NCBI RefSeq assembly: GCF_018457165.1
Contig: NZ_JAFMNX010000002.1
Location: forward strand, 248,001-312,000
DNA from: Tianweitania aestuarii
GTDB lineage: Bacteria; Pseudomonadota; Alphaproteobacteria; Rhizobiales; Rhizobiaceae
Direction: 5' to 3'
Length of the DNA: 64,000 bases
Shown: piece by piece, positions 30,651 to 40,833 of the stretch
How positions within the stretch are numbered: position 1 is the first letter of the stretch
Layout: each line of letters starts with the position of its first letter
Notes under the pieces: model-generated
Seen by the model: only the letters and a program-made list of their open reading frames with translations
What the model was told of the DNA's origin: nothing
Database searches by the model: none
Program-made: the position numbers and the translations under genes

Positions 30651-31733
30651 TTACCGAAGCTTGAGGGTCGACAGGCCGATGAGGGCCAGAATGATGGCGA
30701 TGATCCAGAAGCGGATCACGACCTGGCTTTCGGTCCAGCCGAGCTTTTCGAAGTGGTGGTGGATCGGCGCCATAAGGAACACGCGCTTGCCGGTCATCTT
30801 GAAGAAGCCGACCTGAATGATCACGGACAAGGCTTCCATCACGAACAGGCCGCCGATGATGGCGAGAACGATCTCGTGCTTGGTGGCAACGGCAACCGTG
30901 CCGATCAAACCGCCGAGCGCCAGCGAACCGGTGTCGCCCATGAAGATAGCGGCAGGCGGCGCGTTGAACCAAAGAAAGCCGAGGCCGGCACCCATGACGG
31001 CACCGAGCAACACGCAAAGCTCACCGGTGCCGGGCGTCCAGTGGATCTGCAGGTAGTCCGCGAAGACGGCATTACCGGCAAGATAGGAGATGATGCCGAA
31101 CGAGCCTGCCGCGATCATCACCGGGCCAATGGCAAGGCCGTCGAGACCGTCGGTCAGGTTCACCGCATTACCCGCGCCCACAATCACGAAGCAGGCCACG
31201 GGAATGAAGAACAGGCCGAGGTGGAGCAGAACGTCCTTGAAGAAGGGAAAGGTCAGCGAGGAGGCGAACGGCTCCTTGCCGGCATACATTATCAGGCCGG
31301 CGGCAACCGCGGCGATCAGGAATTCGAGCACCAGACGAACCTTGCCCGACACGCCGAGATGGCTCTGCTTCGTGACCTTCATGTAGTCGTCGTAGAAGCC
31401 GATCGCGCCGAAGCCGACGGTGACGAACAACACAGCCCAGACATACAGGCTGGAAAGGTTCGCCCACAAAAGCGCCGAGCCGAGAATACCCGACATGATC
31501 ATCAAGCCGCCCATCGTGGGCGTGCCGGCTTTCTTGAAGTGGGTCTGCGGGCCATCGGCACGGATCGGCTGACCGCGGCCCTGACGAATGCGCAGCGAAT
31601 CGATGATGGTCGGACCGAACATGAAGACGATCAGCGCCGAGGTGATCAGCGCGCCACCCGTGCGGAAGGTGATATAACGAAAAACGTTGAAGAGTGAGAG
31701 GTCGTCAGCGAACTGGACGAGCAAAACGAACAT
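30651..31733 (-). CDS. mraY: Phospho-N-acetylmuramoyl-pentapeptide-transferase
   Basis: The 360-aa integral membrane enzyme with about ten membrane segments transfers phospho-MurNAc-pentapeptide to undecaprenyl phosphate, making lipid I. Signatures are [24 protein letters not shown] with the catalytic Asp pair, [13 protein letters not shown] and the cytoplasmic [19 protein letters not shown]. Length is typical. It lies 25 bp after murF. Confidence 0.97.
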   Translation of the reverse strand: MFVLLVQFADDLSLFNVFRYITFRTGGALITSALIVFMFGPTIIDSLRIRQGRGQPIRADGPQTHFKKAGTPTMGGLMIMSGILGSALLWANLSSLYVWAVLFVTVGFGAIGFYDDYMKVTKQSHLGVSGKVRLVLEFLIAAVAAGLIMYAGKEPFASSLTFPFFKDVLLHLGLFFIPVACFVIVGAGNAVNLTDGLDGLAIGPVMIAAGSFGIISYLAGNAVFADYLQIHWTPGTGELCVLLGAVMGAGLGFLWFNAPPAAIFMGDTGSLALGGLIGTVAVATKHEIVLAIIGGLFVMEALSVIIQVGFFKMTGKRVFLMAPIHHHFEKLGWTESQVVIRFWIIAIILALIGLSTLKLR

Positions 31734-31758
31734 GAATGGAGACCTCTCTGCGACGGCT

Positions 31759-33192
31759 TCAAGCCGTCATGTCGTCAGCTTTGGCGGACGAAAATTGTGC
31801 CAGCATTGCGTCGACGATCTTGGAAAAGCCGATGCCCTTGGATGACTTGATCATGACCACGTCGCCGGACCGGATCGCATTCAGGATGAGCGGCGTCAAT
31901 TCCGTGGCGCTTTCGGCATAAACCTTGGGGAAATCGGCCGGAAGCGTTTCGGCAAGGCGGCGCATGTCGGGTCCGCCGAGGAACACGGCATCGGCGCGCG
32001 CGGCCAGAATGGGGTCGGCCAGATCGGCGTGCAGGTCGGGGCCTTGGTCGCCGAGCTCCAGCATGTCGCCGAGAACGGCGATGCGGCGACCGCCTGTACC
32101 GGGCTGCGTCGTGCCGAGCAACGACAAGGCTGCCTGCATCGATGCCGGATTGGCGTTGAAGCTCTCGTCGATCAGAACGGCGGTGCCATCATCGACGGGC
32201 AGAACGTGACGGCGGCCCCGCCCCTGCTCGGCCTGAAGGCTGGCCAGCGCGGATGCGGCCTTGTCGAGATCGGCACCGGCCAGATCGGCGGCACCCAGCA
32301 CGGCAAGCACGTTCTGAACGATGTGACGACCAGGCGCGCCAACGGTCGCCACCACATCGCGGCCATTGACGGAAACGGCGATCTCGGAGCGGTCGCCGAA
32401 CAGTTCGGCGTCGCGCAGACGAATATCGGCTTGCGGGTTTTCGCCGAAGCTCTTGATGTTGCCGTGACCCTTGGCGCGGGCAAGATTTGCCAGAAGGCTG
32501 AAACGCGGATCGTCGCGATTGACGAGCGCCGTGCCTTCGATCTCCAGCCCTTCGAAGATCTCAGCCTTGGCTTCGGCAATTTCATCGAGGTCGCGGAAGA
32601 AGCCGAGATGCGCGGCACCCACCATGGTGATGATTGCGATATGCGGGCGAACCATCTTCACCAGCGTGCGGATCTCGCCGGGATGGTTCATGCCGATCTC
32701 GAACACGCCGAAATCGACATCGGCCGGCATGCGCGCCAGGGTCAGCGGCACACCCCAGTGATTGTTGAACGACTTGTCGGCTGCATGCACCTTGCCGGAC
32801 GGCGCCAGCACATGCCGCAGGGCTTCCTTGGTGGTGGTCTTTCCGTTGGAGCCGGTAACCGCGATGATGCGGGCATTGGTGCGGGCGCGCGCGGCCTGAC
32901 CGAGCTTGCCAAGCGCTGCCAGCACATCCGGCACGACGATCTTCGGCGTCGTCAAACGGCCGAGCGCCGGCAGCTTGCCTTCCGCCACCACGAGAACGGA
33001 TGCGCCGGCCTTGACGGCAGCTGTCGCAAAATCATGGCCATCGAACTGATCGCCTGAAATGGCGAAAAAAGCGTCGCCGCGCTGAAGCGTTCGGCTATCG
33101 ATCGAGATGCCGGTGATCGACGACGGAAGAACACCGAAGGAGCGGCCATTCATGGCCGCCGTCATGGCATCGCCGGTCCATAATGCGCTCAT
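31759..33192 (-). CDS. murF: UDP-MurNAc-tripeptide--D-Ala-D-Ala ligase
   Basis: The 477-aa Mur ligase adds the D-Ala-D-Ala dipeptide, finishing the pentapeptide precursor. It has [18 protein letters not shown] at the N-terminus, the ATP loop GSNGKTTT (114-121), [13 protein letters not shown] and [11 protein letters not shown]. The ATG at 33192 overlaps the murE stop as ATGA; an open extension to 33219 is inside murE. Confidence 0.96.
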   Translation of the reverse strand: MSALWTGDAMTAAMNGRSFGVLPSSITGISIDSRTLQRGDAFFAISGDQFDGHDFATAAVKAGASVLVVAEGKLPALGRLTTPKIVVPDVLAALGKLGQAARARTNARIIAVTGSNGKTTTKEALRHVLAPSGKVHAADKSFNNHWGVPLTLARMPADVDFGVFEIGMNHPGEIRTLVKMVRPHIAIITMVGAAHLGFFRDLDEIAEAKAEIFEGLEIEGTALVNRDDPRFSLLANLARAKGHGNIKSFGENPQADIRLRDAELFGDRSEIAVSVNGRDVVATVGAPGRHIVQNVLAVLGAADLAGADLDKAASALASLQAEQGRGRRHVLPVDDGTAVLIDESFNANPASMQAALSLLGTTQPGTGGRRIAVLGDMLELGDQGPDLHADLADPILAARADAVFLGGPDMRRLAETLPADFPKVYAESATELTPLILNAIRSGDVVMIKSSKGIGFSKIVDAMLAQFSSAKADDMTA

Positions 33193-34643
33193 GCCGCACG
33201 CTCCGCGAGCGCCGCACACGCTTCGGCGTGATCGGAAAAGGGCATTGTCTCGGTGCCGATCGTCTGGCCTTCCTCGTGCCCCTTGCCGGCGATTATCAGC
33301 GTGTCGCCGGACTGCAGCATCGCAACCGCTTCGTGGATCGCCCTGCGGCGGTCGCCGATTTCGGTGGCGCCGGGGGCGGCTTCCAGAATGGCGGCGCGGA
33401 TATCGGCCGGCACTTCGGAGCGCGGATTATCGTCCGTGACGATCACCACATCGGCAAGGCGCGTCGCGATCTCGCCCATGATCGGCCGCTTGCCGCGATC
33501 CCGATCTCCGCCGCAGCCGAACACCACGACGATGCGGCCGGTGGTGAAGGGACGCACGGAGGCCAGCACGTTTTCCAGCGCGTCCGGCTTGTGGGCGTAA
33601 TCGACATAAACAGGCGCGCCGTTTGCCTTCGAGCCAACGAGATCGAGACGGCCGGGCGCACCCTTCAGCTTCTCGAGTGCCGCCAGCGTCAATTCGATCG
33701 GCATGCCGGTCGCAATGGCAAGACCAGCGGACACCAAGGCATTGGCGATCTGGAAGTCACCGGCGAGCGGCAGGTCGATCTCGAAGATGCGGCCTTCCGC
33801 TTCGATCTCGGCGCGCTGGCGATAACGTTCATGCTCGACGCGCTTGAGCGTCAGAAGCGCCCCCTTGCGGCCGACGGTGAGCGTGCGCAAACCGGCATCC
33901 TGCGAAGCGGCGATCGCCTGATCCGACCAGGGATCATCGGCAAAGATCACAGCCGGCGCATCCTTTGGCAGAAGATCGCGGAACAGCCGAAGCTTGGCTG
34001 AAAGATAGTCCTCGACCGTTGGATGATAATCCATGTGGTCGCGGCCAAGATTGGTGAAGGCGGCGGCCTTGAGCTTGACGCCATCGAGCCGGCGCTGGTC
34101 GAGGCCGTGGCTGGACGCCTCCATCGCCGCATGGGTGACGCCGGCTTTGGCCAGATCGGCAAGCAGATGATGCAGCGCGATCGGGTCCGGCGTGGTCAGC
34201 GAGCCGTAATCGTTACGGCCCGGCGCAACGACGCCGGTGGTGCCGATGCTGGCAGATTGGTAGCCGCCGCGATCCCAGATCTGGCGCGTAAAGGACGCAA
34301 CCGAAGTCTTGCCCGAGGTGCCGGTGACGGCAACCATCGTTTCGGGCTGGCCGCCGAAGAAGCGCGCCGCCGACAAGGACAGAGCGCCGCGCGGATCGGC
34401 GACGCGGATCACGGGAATGGAGAGATCGCCGAGCGAAGCCCCCTCGCCGGCAACGATCGCACTGGCACCCTTTTCAGCAGCATCGGCGGCAAAGCGGCCG
34501 CCATCCGTCTTGCTTCCCGACAAAGCGAAGAAGACGGTTCCCGGCGTTGCCTGGCGGGAATCTGCGGTCAGCGCGCTCACATCCACTGCGGAAACGTCCT
34601 GGCCCTTCAACGGCAGGATATCAGCAAAATCCGAGAGCTTCAT
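33189..34643 (-). CDS. murE: UDP-MurNAc-dipeptide--meso-diaminopimelate ligase
   Basis: The 484-aa Mur ligase adds the third residue. The ATP loop is GTSGKTS (108-114). The motif TDDNPRSE near the C-terminus binds meso-diaminopimelate and tells it from the lysine-adding type, which fits a Gram-negative wall. [13 protein letters not shown] and [16 protein letters not shown] are further family blocks. It begins 54 bp after ftsI. Confidence 0.97.
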   Translation of the reverse strand: MKLSDFADILPLKGQDVSAVDVSALTADSRQATPGTVFFALSGSKTDGGRFAADAAEKGASAIVAGEGASLGDLSIPVIRVADPRGALSLSAARFFGGQPETMVAVTGTSGKTSVASFTRQIWDRGGYQSASIGTTGVVAPGRNDYGSLTTPDPIALHHLLADLAKAGVTHAAMEASSHGLDQRRLDGVKLKAAAFTNLGRDHMDYHPTVEDYLSAKLRLFRDLLPKDAPAVIFADDPWSDQAIAASQDAGLRTLTVGRKGALLTLKRVEHERYRQRAEIEAEGRIFEIDLPLAGDFQIANALVSAGLAIATGMPIELTLAALEKLKGAPGRLDLVGSKANGAPVYVDYAHKPDALENVLASVRPFTTGRIVVVFGCGGDRDRGKRPIMGEIATRLADVVIVTDDNPRSEVPADIRAAILEAAPGATEIGDRRRAIHEAVAMLQSGDTLIIAGKGHEEGQTIGTETMPFSDHAEACAALAERAA

Positions 34644-34697
34644 CGCAGTCCCATCACTCGAGGTTGCACAGTGTCCGATGCGTTCAGCGCCTCAGAA

Positions 34698-36416
34698 TCA
34701 CTGCGAGGATACCAGCAATGGCTGTTCTTCGAGGCGGAAATCCGGCTGCACCCCAAGGAGCGGCGCAGCACGGCGGATGATGTTGGAAAACATCGGTCCC
34801 GCATTCAGGCCGGCGGTGGCGCCCATGCCCGGCTTTTCAGGCTTGGGTTCGTCCACGATCGACAAAACGACATATTGCGGATCGTCGATCGGGAAGGCGC
34901 CAACAAAGGCGTTGAAGCGCACATCCTTGGAATAGCGGCCGTTCACGACCTTTTCCGCCGTGCCGGTCTTGCCGCCGATGCGGTAGCCGGGAACCGTGGC
35001 GCGCGTGGCCGAACCGCCCGTGCCCTTGGTGGCGTTGAGCTTGTAGAGATACCGCATCTCGTCGCTGGTCTGCTGGCTGACGACGCGCTTGGCACCGTCC
35101 ATCGCCTGCTGCGGCGTGCGCGGCAGGAAGGTCGGGTTCATCAGGAAGCCGCCATTCATCAAGGCAACCACGCCGACAGCCGTTTGCAGCGGCGTCGTGG
35201 ACATGCCGTGACCAAACGCGATCGTCATGGAATGCACCTTCTTCCAGACCTTGGGCTCGCTTGGGCGCGCCACTTCGGGAAGCTCGGTGTTCATGCGGTC
35301 GAGCAGGCCAAGCCGATGAATGAACTCGCGGTGGCCGTCGATGCCGACGATATCGGCCTCGTGGCCCGAACCGATGTTGGACGAGAAGATGAACACTTCC
35401 GGCAGGGTCAAAACGCGGTTCTTGCCGTGGAAATCGCGGATAGTCTGGTTGCCGAAGCGGAAGGGCTTGCTGGCGTCAACGGTGGAATTCAGGTTCATCT
35501 TGCCCGAATCCAGCGCCATCGCCGTGGTGAAGCTCTTGATCGTCGAACCCATCTCGTAGGTGCCGGCCGACATGCGGTTCAGGCGATCCTTGTCATGGGC
35601 ATTGAAGGGGTTGTTCGGATCGAAATCCGGCACGGACGCCATCGCCAGCACTTCGCCGGTCTTGGCGTTGAGCACAACGGCACCGGCCGCAATCGCATGG
35701 TAGCGATCGAGCGCCTGGGTGATCTCGTCATGCACGATGTGCTGGACGCGCAGATCGATCGACAGCTGGAAGGGCGCGAGGTCCTTGGGCTGCGCCAGAC
35801 CACTCGCCTGCAGATCGGCCAGGCCCTGGTCATCGATATACTTCTCCATGCCGGAGATGCCCTTGTTGTCGATGTTCACAAGGCCGATGATGTGGGCAGC
35901 GGTGGAACCGCCGGGATAGAAACGACGCTTTTCGGTGCGGAAGCCGAAGCCCGGCACGCCGAGATTCATGATGTCGGCCTGCTGCTTGGGCGTCAGCTGA
36001 CGGCGCAGCCACACGAAGCCCGCGCCGCTCTTCAGCTTGTTGTAGGTCTGCTCGTAGTTGATGTCGGGCAGGATCGTGGCGAGCTTCTCGATGGCTTCAT
36101 CGGCATCCACGATGCGGCGCGGTTCTGCAAACAAGGACGCCGTCTTGATGTCGGTCGCCAGAACTTCGCCGTTGCGATCAACGATGTCGGGACGCGAGGC
36201 GGTGACGCGTGACGCCGGACCTGAGCCCTCTTCCGGATCGGTCATGGCCAGATGCACCATGCGGCCGGACAAAGCGGCATAAAGGCCGAGGAACACGGCC
36301 ATGGTCATCATCAGGCGCGGACGGGCGCGGCTGCCGAACGCCTTGCGCTCGCCATCCACCACGATGCCGCTGCCCAGTGCCGTGCTAGTCTTACCCTTAC
36401 GCCATTTGCCGATCAT
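34698..36416 (-). CDS. ftsI: Septal peptidoglycan transpeptidase FtsI (PBP3)
   Basis: The 572-aa class B penicillin-binding protein cross-links septal peptidoglycan. A short cytoplasmic tail is followed by one membrane segment (MMTMAVFLGLYAALSGRMV), a pedestal domain (~60-240) and the transpeptidase domain with the active-site tetrad STIK, the SSN motif (FSSNIGSG) and KTGT (IGGKTGTAEKV). The ATG at 36416 overlaps the ftsL stop as ATGA; the apparent longer frame is a shadow of ftsL. Confidence 0.96.
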   Translation of the reverse strand: MIGKWRKGKTSTALGSGIVVDGERKAFGSRARPRLMMTMAVFLGLYAALSGRMVHLAMTDPEEGSGPASRVTASRPDIVDRNGEVLATDIKTASLFAEPRRIVDADEAIEKLATILPDINYEQTYNKLKSGAGFVWLRRQLTPKQQADIMNLGVPGFGFRTEKRRFYPGGSTAAHIIGLVNIDNKGISGMEKYIDDQGLADLQASGLAQPKDLAPFQLSIDLRVQHIVHDEITQALDRYHAIAAGAVVLNAKTGEVLAMASVPDFDPNNPFNAHDKDRLNRMSAGTYEMGSTIKSFTTAMALDSGKMNLNSTVDASKPFRFGNQTIRDFHGKNRVLTLPEVFIFSSNIGSGHEADIVGIDGHREFIHRLGLLDRMNTELPEVARPSEPKVWKKVHSMTIAFGHGMSTTPLQTAVGVVALMNGGFLMNPTFLPRTPQQAMDGAKRVVSQQTSDEMRYLYKLNATKGTGGSATRATVPGYRIGGKTGTAEKVVNGRYSKDVRFNAFVGAFPIDDPQYVVLSIVDEPKPEKPGMGATAGLNAGPMFSNIIRRAAPLLGVQPDFRLEEQPLLVSSQ

Positions 36417-36787
36417 GGTTTGATGGCTCCCGTGGAGGTCTTGTCGATGCGCTTGAGCATCTCGGCGATCGAATCGATGTTGGGATCCGGCACTTCCGGC
36501 GGGCGCTGCGGGATGGCGTCGAGCGTGACGATCTGCTGCGGCTCGACCGGCAGAAGATCGAGTTCGGTGGCATAGGTCTCGGTCAAGCGCTGCAGGCGCG
36601 CGGGCTGGGTCAGCAGGCTCCAATCCGCCTTGAGGATGGAGATCGTGTCTTCCTCGTAGCGGATCTGGCTTTCGGTCTTGGCCAAGAGGTCGAACTGGTT
36701 TTCGGCCTCGTGCTTGGTCTTGTAGGTGAAGGCCGCAGCCGCCACCATCAAGCCGATCATCACCATATCGGTGGCGCGGAACATCAT
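36413..36787 (-). CDS. ftsL: Cell division protein FtsL
   Basis: The 124-aa small bitopic protein has a membrane segment at ~9-24 (MIGLMVAAAAFTYKTK) and a short coiled coil (ENQFDLLAKTESQIRYEEDTISILKADW, split by register). It bridges FtsQ/FtsB and FtsW/FtsI. Sequence conservation in the family is low; assignment rests on topology, size and position between rsmH and ftsI. The ATG at 36787 is 1 nt past the rsmH stop, with a second ATG directly after it. Confidence 0.88.
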   Translation of the reverse strand: MMFRATDMVMIGLMVAAAAFTYKTKHEAENQFDLLAKTESQIRYEEDTISILKADWSLLTQPARLQRLTETYATELDLLPVEPQQIVTLDAIPQRPPEVPDPNIDSIAEMLKRIDKTSTGAIKP

Positions 36788-36788
36788 G

Positions 36789-37814
36789 TCAGCGGTCCCT
36801 CTCGACCTGAATGTCGGGCAGCCTGGGCAGGCCGAACAGCGAAAAATCGGCAGGACGCGGATCGGCATCCGTGCGGCGCGCGGAACGCAGCCTTGCCGAA
36901 CGCGCCCGCGGGTTGGTGTCTTCTTCCGCTTCCGATGGCGACACGGCCGGTGCCGGGCGCTCGAAGGTCAGCGTTTGGAGATTGACGGCGGGCAGATGGC
37001 GCGAGCCACCCGACTGGGTGGAGCGGTCGGCCAGGAAGCGTTTCACTATGCGGTCTTCCAGGGAATGGAAGCTGACCACAGCCAGAACGCCGCCCGGCTT
37101 CAACACGCGCTCGGCGGCAAACAGCGCCTTGGCGAGTTCGCCGAGCTCGTCGTTGACGAAGATCCGCAGACCCTGGAAACAACGGGTCGCCGGATGGATC
37201 TTCACCTTGGGATTACGGCCCACCAGCGTTTCGATCGCGTTGGCGAGATCGCGCGTACGCTCGAACGGCTGCACGGCGCGGCGCTGCTCGATCATGCGGG
37301 CAATACGGCTCGACTGCTTTTCTTCGCCGAGAATGCCGAAGATGCGGATGAGATCGGTGGTCTTGTAGGTGTTGACGACATCGGCAGCCGTGTTGCCGCT
37401 TTGCGCCATGCGCATGTCGAGCGGACCATCACCGCGAAAGGAAAAGCCGCGCTCGGCCTGATCGAGCTGCATCGAGGACACGCCGACATCCAGCACGATC
37501 CCATCCACCAGACCGTCGCCACCGGCGAGGCCTGCATGCGCGTCGAGGTTGGAGAACACGTCCTGCACGAGGCGCAAACGACCAGCGGCGCGCTCAACCA
37601 GCGTCTGCCCGGTCGCGATGGCGTCGGGATCGCGGTCGATGGCGATCACGTCGGCACCCGCATTCAGCAATGCGGTGGTGTAGCCGCCTGCGCCGAAGGT
37701 GCCGTCGATGAAGGTCTTGCCGGCTGCAGGCTGAAGCGCTGCCAGAACCTCCGCCAGGAGAACCGGGACATGGCGGGCGTGATCAGCTTCGATCGAACCG
37801 TGATCCGCACTCAT
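36789..37814 (-). CDS. rsmH: 16S rRNA m4C1402 methyltransferase
   Basis: The 341-aa SAM-dependent enzyme N4-methylates C1402 of 16S rRNA. It has the MraW N-terminus [13 protein letters not shown], the SAM loop [36 protein letters not shown] and the C-terminal [13 protein letters not shown]. The ATG at 37814 overlaps the mraZ stop (ATGA). The longer open frame upstream is a shadow of mraZ. Confidence 0.97.
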   Translation of the reverse strand: MSADHGSIEADHARHVPVLLAEVLAALQPAAGKTFIDGTFGAGGYTTALLNAGADVIAIDRDPDAIATGQTLVERAAGRLRLVQDVFSNLDAHAGLAGGDGLVDGIVLDVGVSSMQLDQAERGFSFRGDGPLDMRMAQSGNTAADVVNTYKTTDLIRIFGILGEEKQSSRIARMIEQRRAVQPFERTRDLANAIETLVGRNPKVKIHPATRCFQGLRIFVNDELGELAKALFAAERVLKPGGVLAVVSFHSLEDRIVKRFLADRSTQSGGSRHLPAVNLQTLTFERPAPAVSPSEAEEDTNPRARSARLRSARRTDADPRPADFSLFGLPRLPDIQVERDR

Positions 37815-38296
37815 GCCGAACGATCCTGGTTGATGGCCTGATTGATAGCCTGATCGCCATCCGCGCGGCGCTTGCGCGCCAGAAGCCGGGCGCGAACCGC
37901 CGCCGCATGGCTTTCCAGCTGCGAAGGCTCCCAGATCTGGAACCAGTTCCCACGACCCACAAAGGCCACGTCCGTCGTGATGCCGGTATGATCGCGCATG
38001 AAATCCGTCACGCTGATGCGCCCCTCGCTGTCGAAGCGCAGAAAGGCGCCGTCCCCATGATAAAAAAAGGAAAGATCGTCTGCCGTTTGCAGAAGCGGGT
38101 CTTCCCTTGCGATTCGCGCCTCGAACTGGTCCAGCAGATCCGGTCCGCCGACATCCAGTGCAGGCGTATCCAACGAGCGCAGCGCGTAGAGGTCGGAATA
38201 GCCGCGGCTCTGGATGATCTGCCGGAAGTGCGCGGGCACCGACACGCGATTTTTCGCGTCGATCCTGTTTACCGCGCTGGACAGAAACCGCTGCAT
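37811..38296 (-). CDS. mraZ: Transcriptional regulator MraZ
   Basis: The 161-aa protein has two AbrB-like SpoVT domains: the first begins [23 protein letters not shown], the second has [17 protein letters not shown]. MraZ forms a ring-shaped oligomer and represses its own promoter, controlling the whole dcw operon. The ATG at 38296 ([11 protein letters not shown]) matches the family N-terminus; the open extension to 38353 does not. Four TGGG boxes at 10-bp spacing lie 180-213 bp upstream. It is the first gene of the cluster. Confidence 0.94.
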   Translation of the reverse strand: MQRFLSSAVNRIDAKNRVSVPAHFRQIIQSRGYSDLYALRSLDTPALDVGGPDLLDQFEARIAREDPLLQTADDLSFFYHGDGAFLRFDSEGRISVTDFMRDHTGITTDVAFVGRGNWFQIWEPSQLESHAAAVRARLLARKRRADGDQAINQAINQDRSA

Positions 38297-38475
38297 GCCG
38301 CGCCGAAACCATTCCCCTGAAGCTGCCCGTCGTCCCGCCGACGCCGCAACCAACCCTTTCGCAACCGCCTGTTTTCACCCAGTTTTCAGACGCGACAGAA
38401 CCCTCCAGCGGCCATTGCGGCAACCGGATCGCCTTCGCTTCCTGATGATACTGGGACAACAAACGAAACTGCATT
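38297..38475 (-). other. Leader region between the MraZ boxes and mraZ
   Basis: About 180 bp between the putative operator and the mraZ start, presumably including the promoter and an untranslated leader. No gene is supported: the open frames crossing it are shadows continuing into mraZ or rnpB. I could not identify -35/-10 boxes with confidence. The stretch from 38510 to 38712 (downstream side of rnpB) also shows no gene; it has a small TCCCC/GGGGA hairpin but no T run, so the end of rnpB transcription is not resolved. Confidence 0.5.
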
Positions 38476-38509
38476 TGGGATACCATGGGGCCCTATGGGC
38501 GTCAATGGG
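38476..38509 (+). promoter_or_regulatory. Putative MraZ operator: four TGGG boxes
   Basis: TGGG occurs at 38476, 38486, 38496 and 38506, exactly one helical turn apart. MraZ of E. coli binds TGGGN repeats separated by 5 nt, the same 10-bp period, upstream of its own gene. Here the boxes read on the strand opposite to mraZ, which differs from the E. coli arrangement as I know it. Spacing and location make MraZ the best candidate ligand. Confidence 0.7.
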
Positions 38510-38712
38510 AACAGGGCTTTGTGGCTGGTGCGAGGCTGAGTCTGGACGTGCGTCTCCGTTTGATCAGGCAGTCCCCGTTTATCCGCCGTTAAGGCTAACA
38601 AAGTGTTGCCAAGGGCAGAAAAGACGCGGCGCCCGGCGGCAAAAACTGCATCGCCGGCACGTGCCTCCCCAGCGGGGAAGATCGCGGTTGTCAGACATGA
38701 GGGAGATGAAAT

Positions 38713-39126
38713 GCCAGCCGGCCTATAAGCCGGGTTCTGTATGGCCCCTGCCCGCAAAGGCAGAAACGTGGCGGCCATTCTTCTTGGGCGCATGTTGCCA
38801 TGCGCCTCACGCAACCTACCCGGGTGACAAGGCTGGAAACCGCCCCGAAGGTTGCCCTTCGCGCCACCCCTATTCGGTCTTGCTCCCGGTTGGGTTTACC
38901 GTGCCGACCCTGTTGCCAGGCTCGCGGTGGGCTCTTACCCCACCCTTTCACCCTTACCTCGTTTAATACGGCCTTGCGACCGATCACCGAGGTGGTTTGC
39001 TTTCTGTGGCACTTTCCCTGGGGTCGCCCCCGCCGGCCGTTAGCCGGAACCGTGTTTCCCGGAGCCCGGACTTTCCTCAGCCACGACCTTTCGGTGCTTG
39101 CGGCTGCGGCCGCCCGGCCGGCTGGC
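38713..39126 (-). ncRNA. rnpB: RNase P RNA, class A
   Basis: The catalytic RNA that matures tRNA 5' ends. On the minus strand the conserved GAGGAAAGTCCGGGCTCC block near the 5' end, ACAGAAAGCAAACCACC and GGTAAGGGTGAAAGGGTG in the core, and ACAGAACCCGGCTTATAGG at the 3' end are all present. The ends are set by the P1 helix: GCCAGCCGGCC (from 39126) pairs with GGCCGGCTGGC (to 38713). Length, about 414 nt, is normal for Alphaproteobacteria. Exact termini may differ by a few bases. Long open frames through it are spurious. Confidence 0.95.
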
Positions 39127-39174
39127 AGTGCCTTAAAGGCCGACTGCCAGCGAAATGCAAGCCTTGGCCTGAAC

Positions 39175-39894
39175 TCAGGCGCCGGCGAGCTTGCGCTTGA
39201 CCTTGGCGCAGTAGGCTGCCGAGATCGGGTTCATGCGCTTTGCGGCGTGGCCGGCATTGTATTTCAGGATCGTGCCGCAGGTGGTGCCGCCGCCCAGATC
39301 ATGCGCCTTAGCGAGATATTTCATACCGTACTTGATGTTGGTGTCCGGATCATAAAGCCCCTTGGTGCTGCCGGTATAACCGAGCATGCGGGCCGTTGCC
39401 GGCTTGATTTGCATCAGCCCGATTTCGCCCGCACTGCCGCGCGCATCCTGGCGGTAGTTGCTTTCAACGCTGATCACCGCATGGGCCAGGCTGACCGGAA
39501 CGCCATAGGCCGAAGCATAGCGCGACACGATCGTGGAGAACTTGCGTCCCTTCACCACGGCCTTGGCCACAGCCTTTTCCGCCACGGGCTCCTTGCCGTC
39601 ATCAAGCGAAATCGGCTTCACGCCCGGCAGAGCGGAGAACTTCTTCTTGCTCGAACGCTCAACGGCGGTGAGTGCCGGCCGATGCGCGTTGGCCGTGCCC
39701 TTGGCGGACACGGAGGCGACAACCGTCGATGCGGTGTCGTCGCCCTTGGCTTCGTTGCCAATCGAGCCGGTGGTCATGGTATCGACGCTTCTGGGGTTGA
39801 AGGCGCGACCACCTTCAGCCTGAGCAACAGAGAAAGAGGCAAAAGTCGATACGCCGGCGGCCAAGGCCACCGCAAACACGGTCCTGCTTGTCAT
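39175..39894 (-). CDS. Lytic transglycosylase SLT domain protein
   Basis: The 239-aa exported protein has a signal peptide (cleavage after AQA near 26), a low-complexity Ala/Ser/Lys linker to ~115, and a C-terminal SLT lysozyme-like domain (~118-239). The catalytic Glu is in AVISVESNYRQDA, followed by GEIGLMQIKPATA and LKYNAGH. It cleaves peptidoglycan glycan strands to 1,6-anhydro products in the periplasm. It ends 48 bp before rnpB on the same strand, so read-through into rnpB is possible. Confidence 0.9.
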   Translation of the reverse strand: MTSRTVFAVALAAGVSTFASFSVAQAEGGRAFNPRSVDTMTTGSIGNEAKGDDTASTVVASVSAKGTANAHRPALTAVERSSKKKFSALPGVKPISLDDGKEPVAEKAVAKAVVKGRKFSTIVSRYASAYGVPVSLAHAVISVESNYRQDARGSAGEIGLMQIKPATARMLGYTGSTKGLYDPDTNIKYGMKYLAKAHDLGGGTTCGTILKYNAGHAAKRMNPISAAYCAKVKRKLAGA

Positions 39895-40065
39895 TGAAAC
39901 CTATATCTAATCTGACTGCCGGCGCATCAGCCGGCTTTACTGCACTGGCCGAGGGGGTCAGAACCCAGCCCGGCGTCGGATGAGTTGTGAGATGCCGGGA
40001 AAGGTTGCACGAAAAATGGCCCGAGAAGTAACGTTGATCGCGCCTCTGTAATATTCCGTGATCGC

Positions 40066-40833
40066 CTATGCGCGGGCTGTCGAGGTGCAGCCTCGTAGCA
40101 GTTGCTTGATTGTGGACCGCGTGGAGTGGTCGATCAGGCCATCAACCCGCACAGGCCGGAAGTGCCGCTGAAACGCTTCCACAACGATGCGCGTCGTCTC
40201 ATCCAGAACACCGCTGACAGCGAGGCCATAGCCGTAATCGGCAAGCATTTGCTGGACTTCGGCGACCTGCGGAGAAGAAGAGCCAAGCGCAAGCGGGCAG
40301 TCGTCAGCGAGTGGTTCAGGTTGCACGAAATGGCCGATGCCGGCCGCGTGAAGCACAGCCCATGGAAACAGTTCGCCGGGATCGATCTTGCGGCCCGGGG
40401 CAACATCGGAATGCGCCAGAACGCGTTCGGGCGCGATCACGGAACGTGTCGCAATGTCGCGGCAGAGAGCGATGACGGACCTGATCTGGCAGTCCGGGAA
40501 TGGCCGGTAGCCGAGAAAATGACCGGGATTGACGATCTCGATGCCCACAGAATGCGAATTTATATCCGCATTTCCGCCCCAAACGCTCCTTCCGGCGTGC
40601 CAGGCGCGATCGGCTTCACGCACCATCTGGACGACACACCCATCCTCATGAACGAGGTAATGGGACGACACTTCGCTCTCGGGCGCACACAGCCAGTCTT
40701 CGGCCGCCTGCCCCGTGATCATGCCGGTGTAATGAAGAATGATGAAGCTCGGCCGATCGCAGCCGCGGCGCTCGCCGAAGTTGGGCGACGGTCGAACGGT
40801 TGCGGCAGCGAAATCGGCCCGGAAGGCGCTCAC
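40066..40833 (-). CDS. N-acetylmuramoyl-L-alanine amidase, AmiD-like
   Basis: The 255-aa zinc amidase removes the peptide from muramic acid. The Amidase_2 domain (~25-165) has zinc ligands His in FIILHYTGM, His in AHSDVAPGRKIDPG and a third within the domain (AWHAG), and a C-terminal peptidoglycan-binding domain (~185-250; SPQVAEVQQMLADYGYGL). There is no signal peptide, as in AmpD, but the added binding domain is like AmiD, so cytoplasmic recycling or periplasmic action cannot be settled. The start overlaps the upstream TerB/J gene by 4 nt. Confidence 0.85.
   Translation of the reverse strand: MSAFRADFAAATVRPSPNFGERRGCDRPSFIILHYTGMITGQAAEDWLCAPESEVSSHYLVHEDGCVVQMVREADRAWHAGRSVWGGNADINSHSVGIEIVNPGHFLGYRPFPDCQIRSVIALCRDIATRSVIAPERVLAHSDVAPGRKIDPGELFPWAVLHAAGIGHFVQPEPLADDCPLALGSSSPQVAEVQQMLADYGYGLAVSGVLDETTRIVVEAFQRHFRPVRVDGLIDHSTRSTIKQLLRGCTSTARA

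Noticed and set aside
34023-36212. 729-codon plus-strand frame
   Set aside because: Antisense to murE and ftsI, with no recognisable domain.
38667-38680. TCCCC/GGGGA hairpin downstream of rnpB as a terminator
   Set aside because: No T run follows it on the minus strand, so it does not meet the criteria for an intrinsic terminator.
38800-39897. 365-codon plus-strand frame and smaller frames at 38386-39200
   Set aside because: They run through rnpB, whose conserved RNA blocks are unmistakable, and antisense to the transglycosylase.
39915-39935. GCCGGC repeat pair upstream of the transglycosylase as a terminator
   Set aside because: GCCGGC is self-complementary and common at this base composition, and no T run follows on the strand that would need termination.
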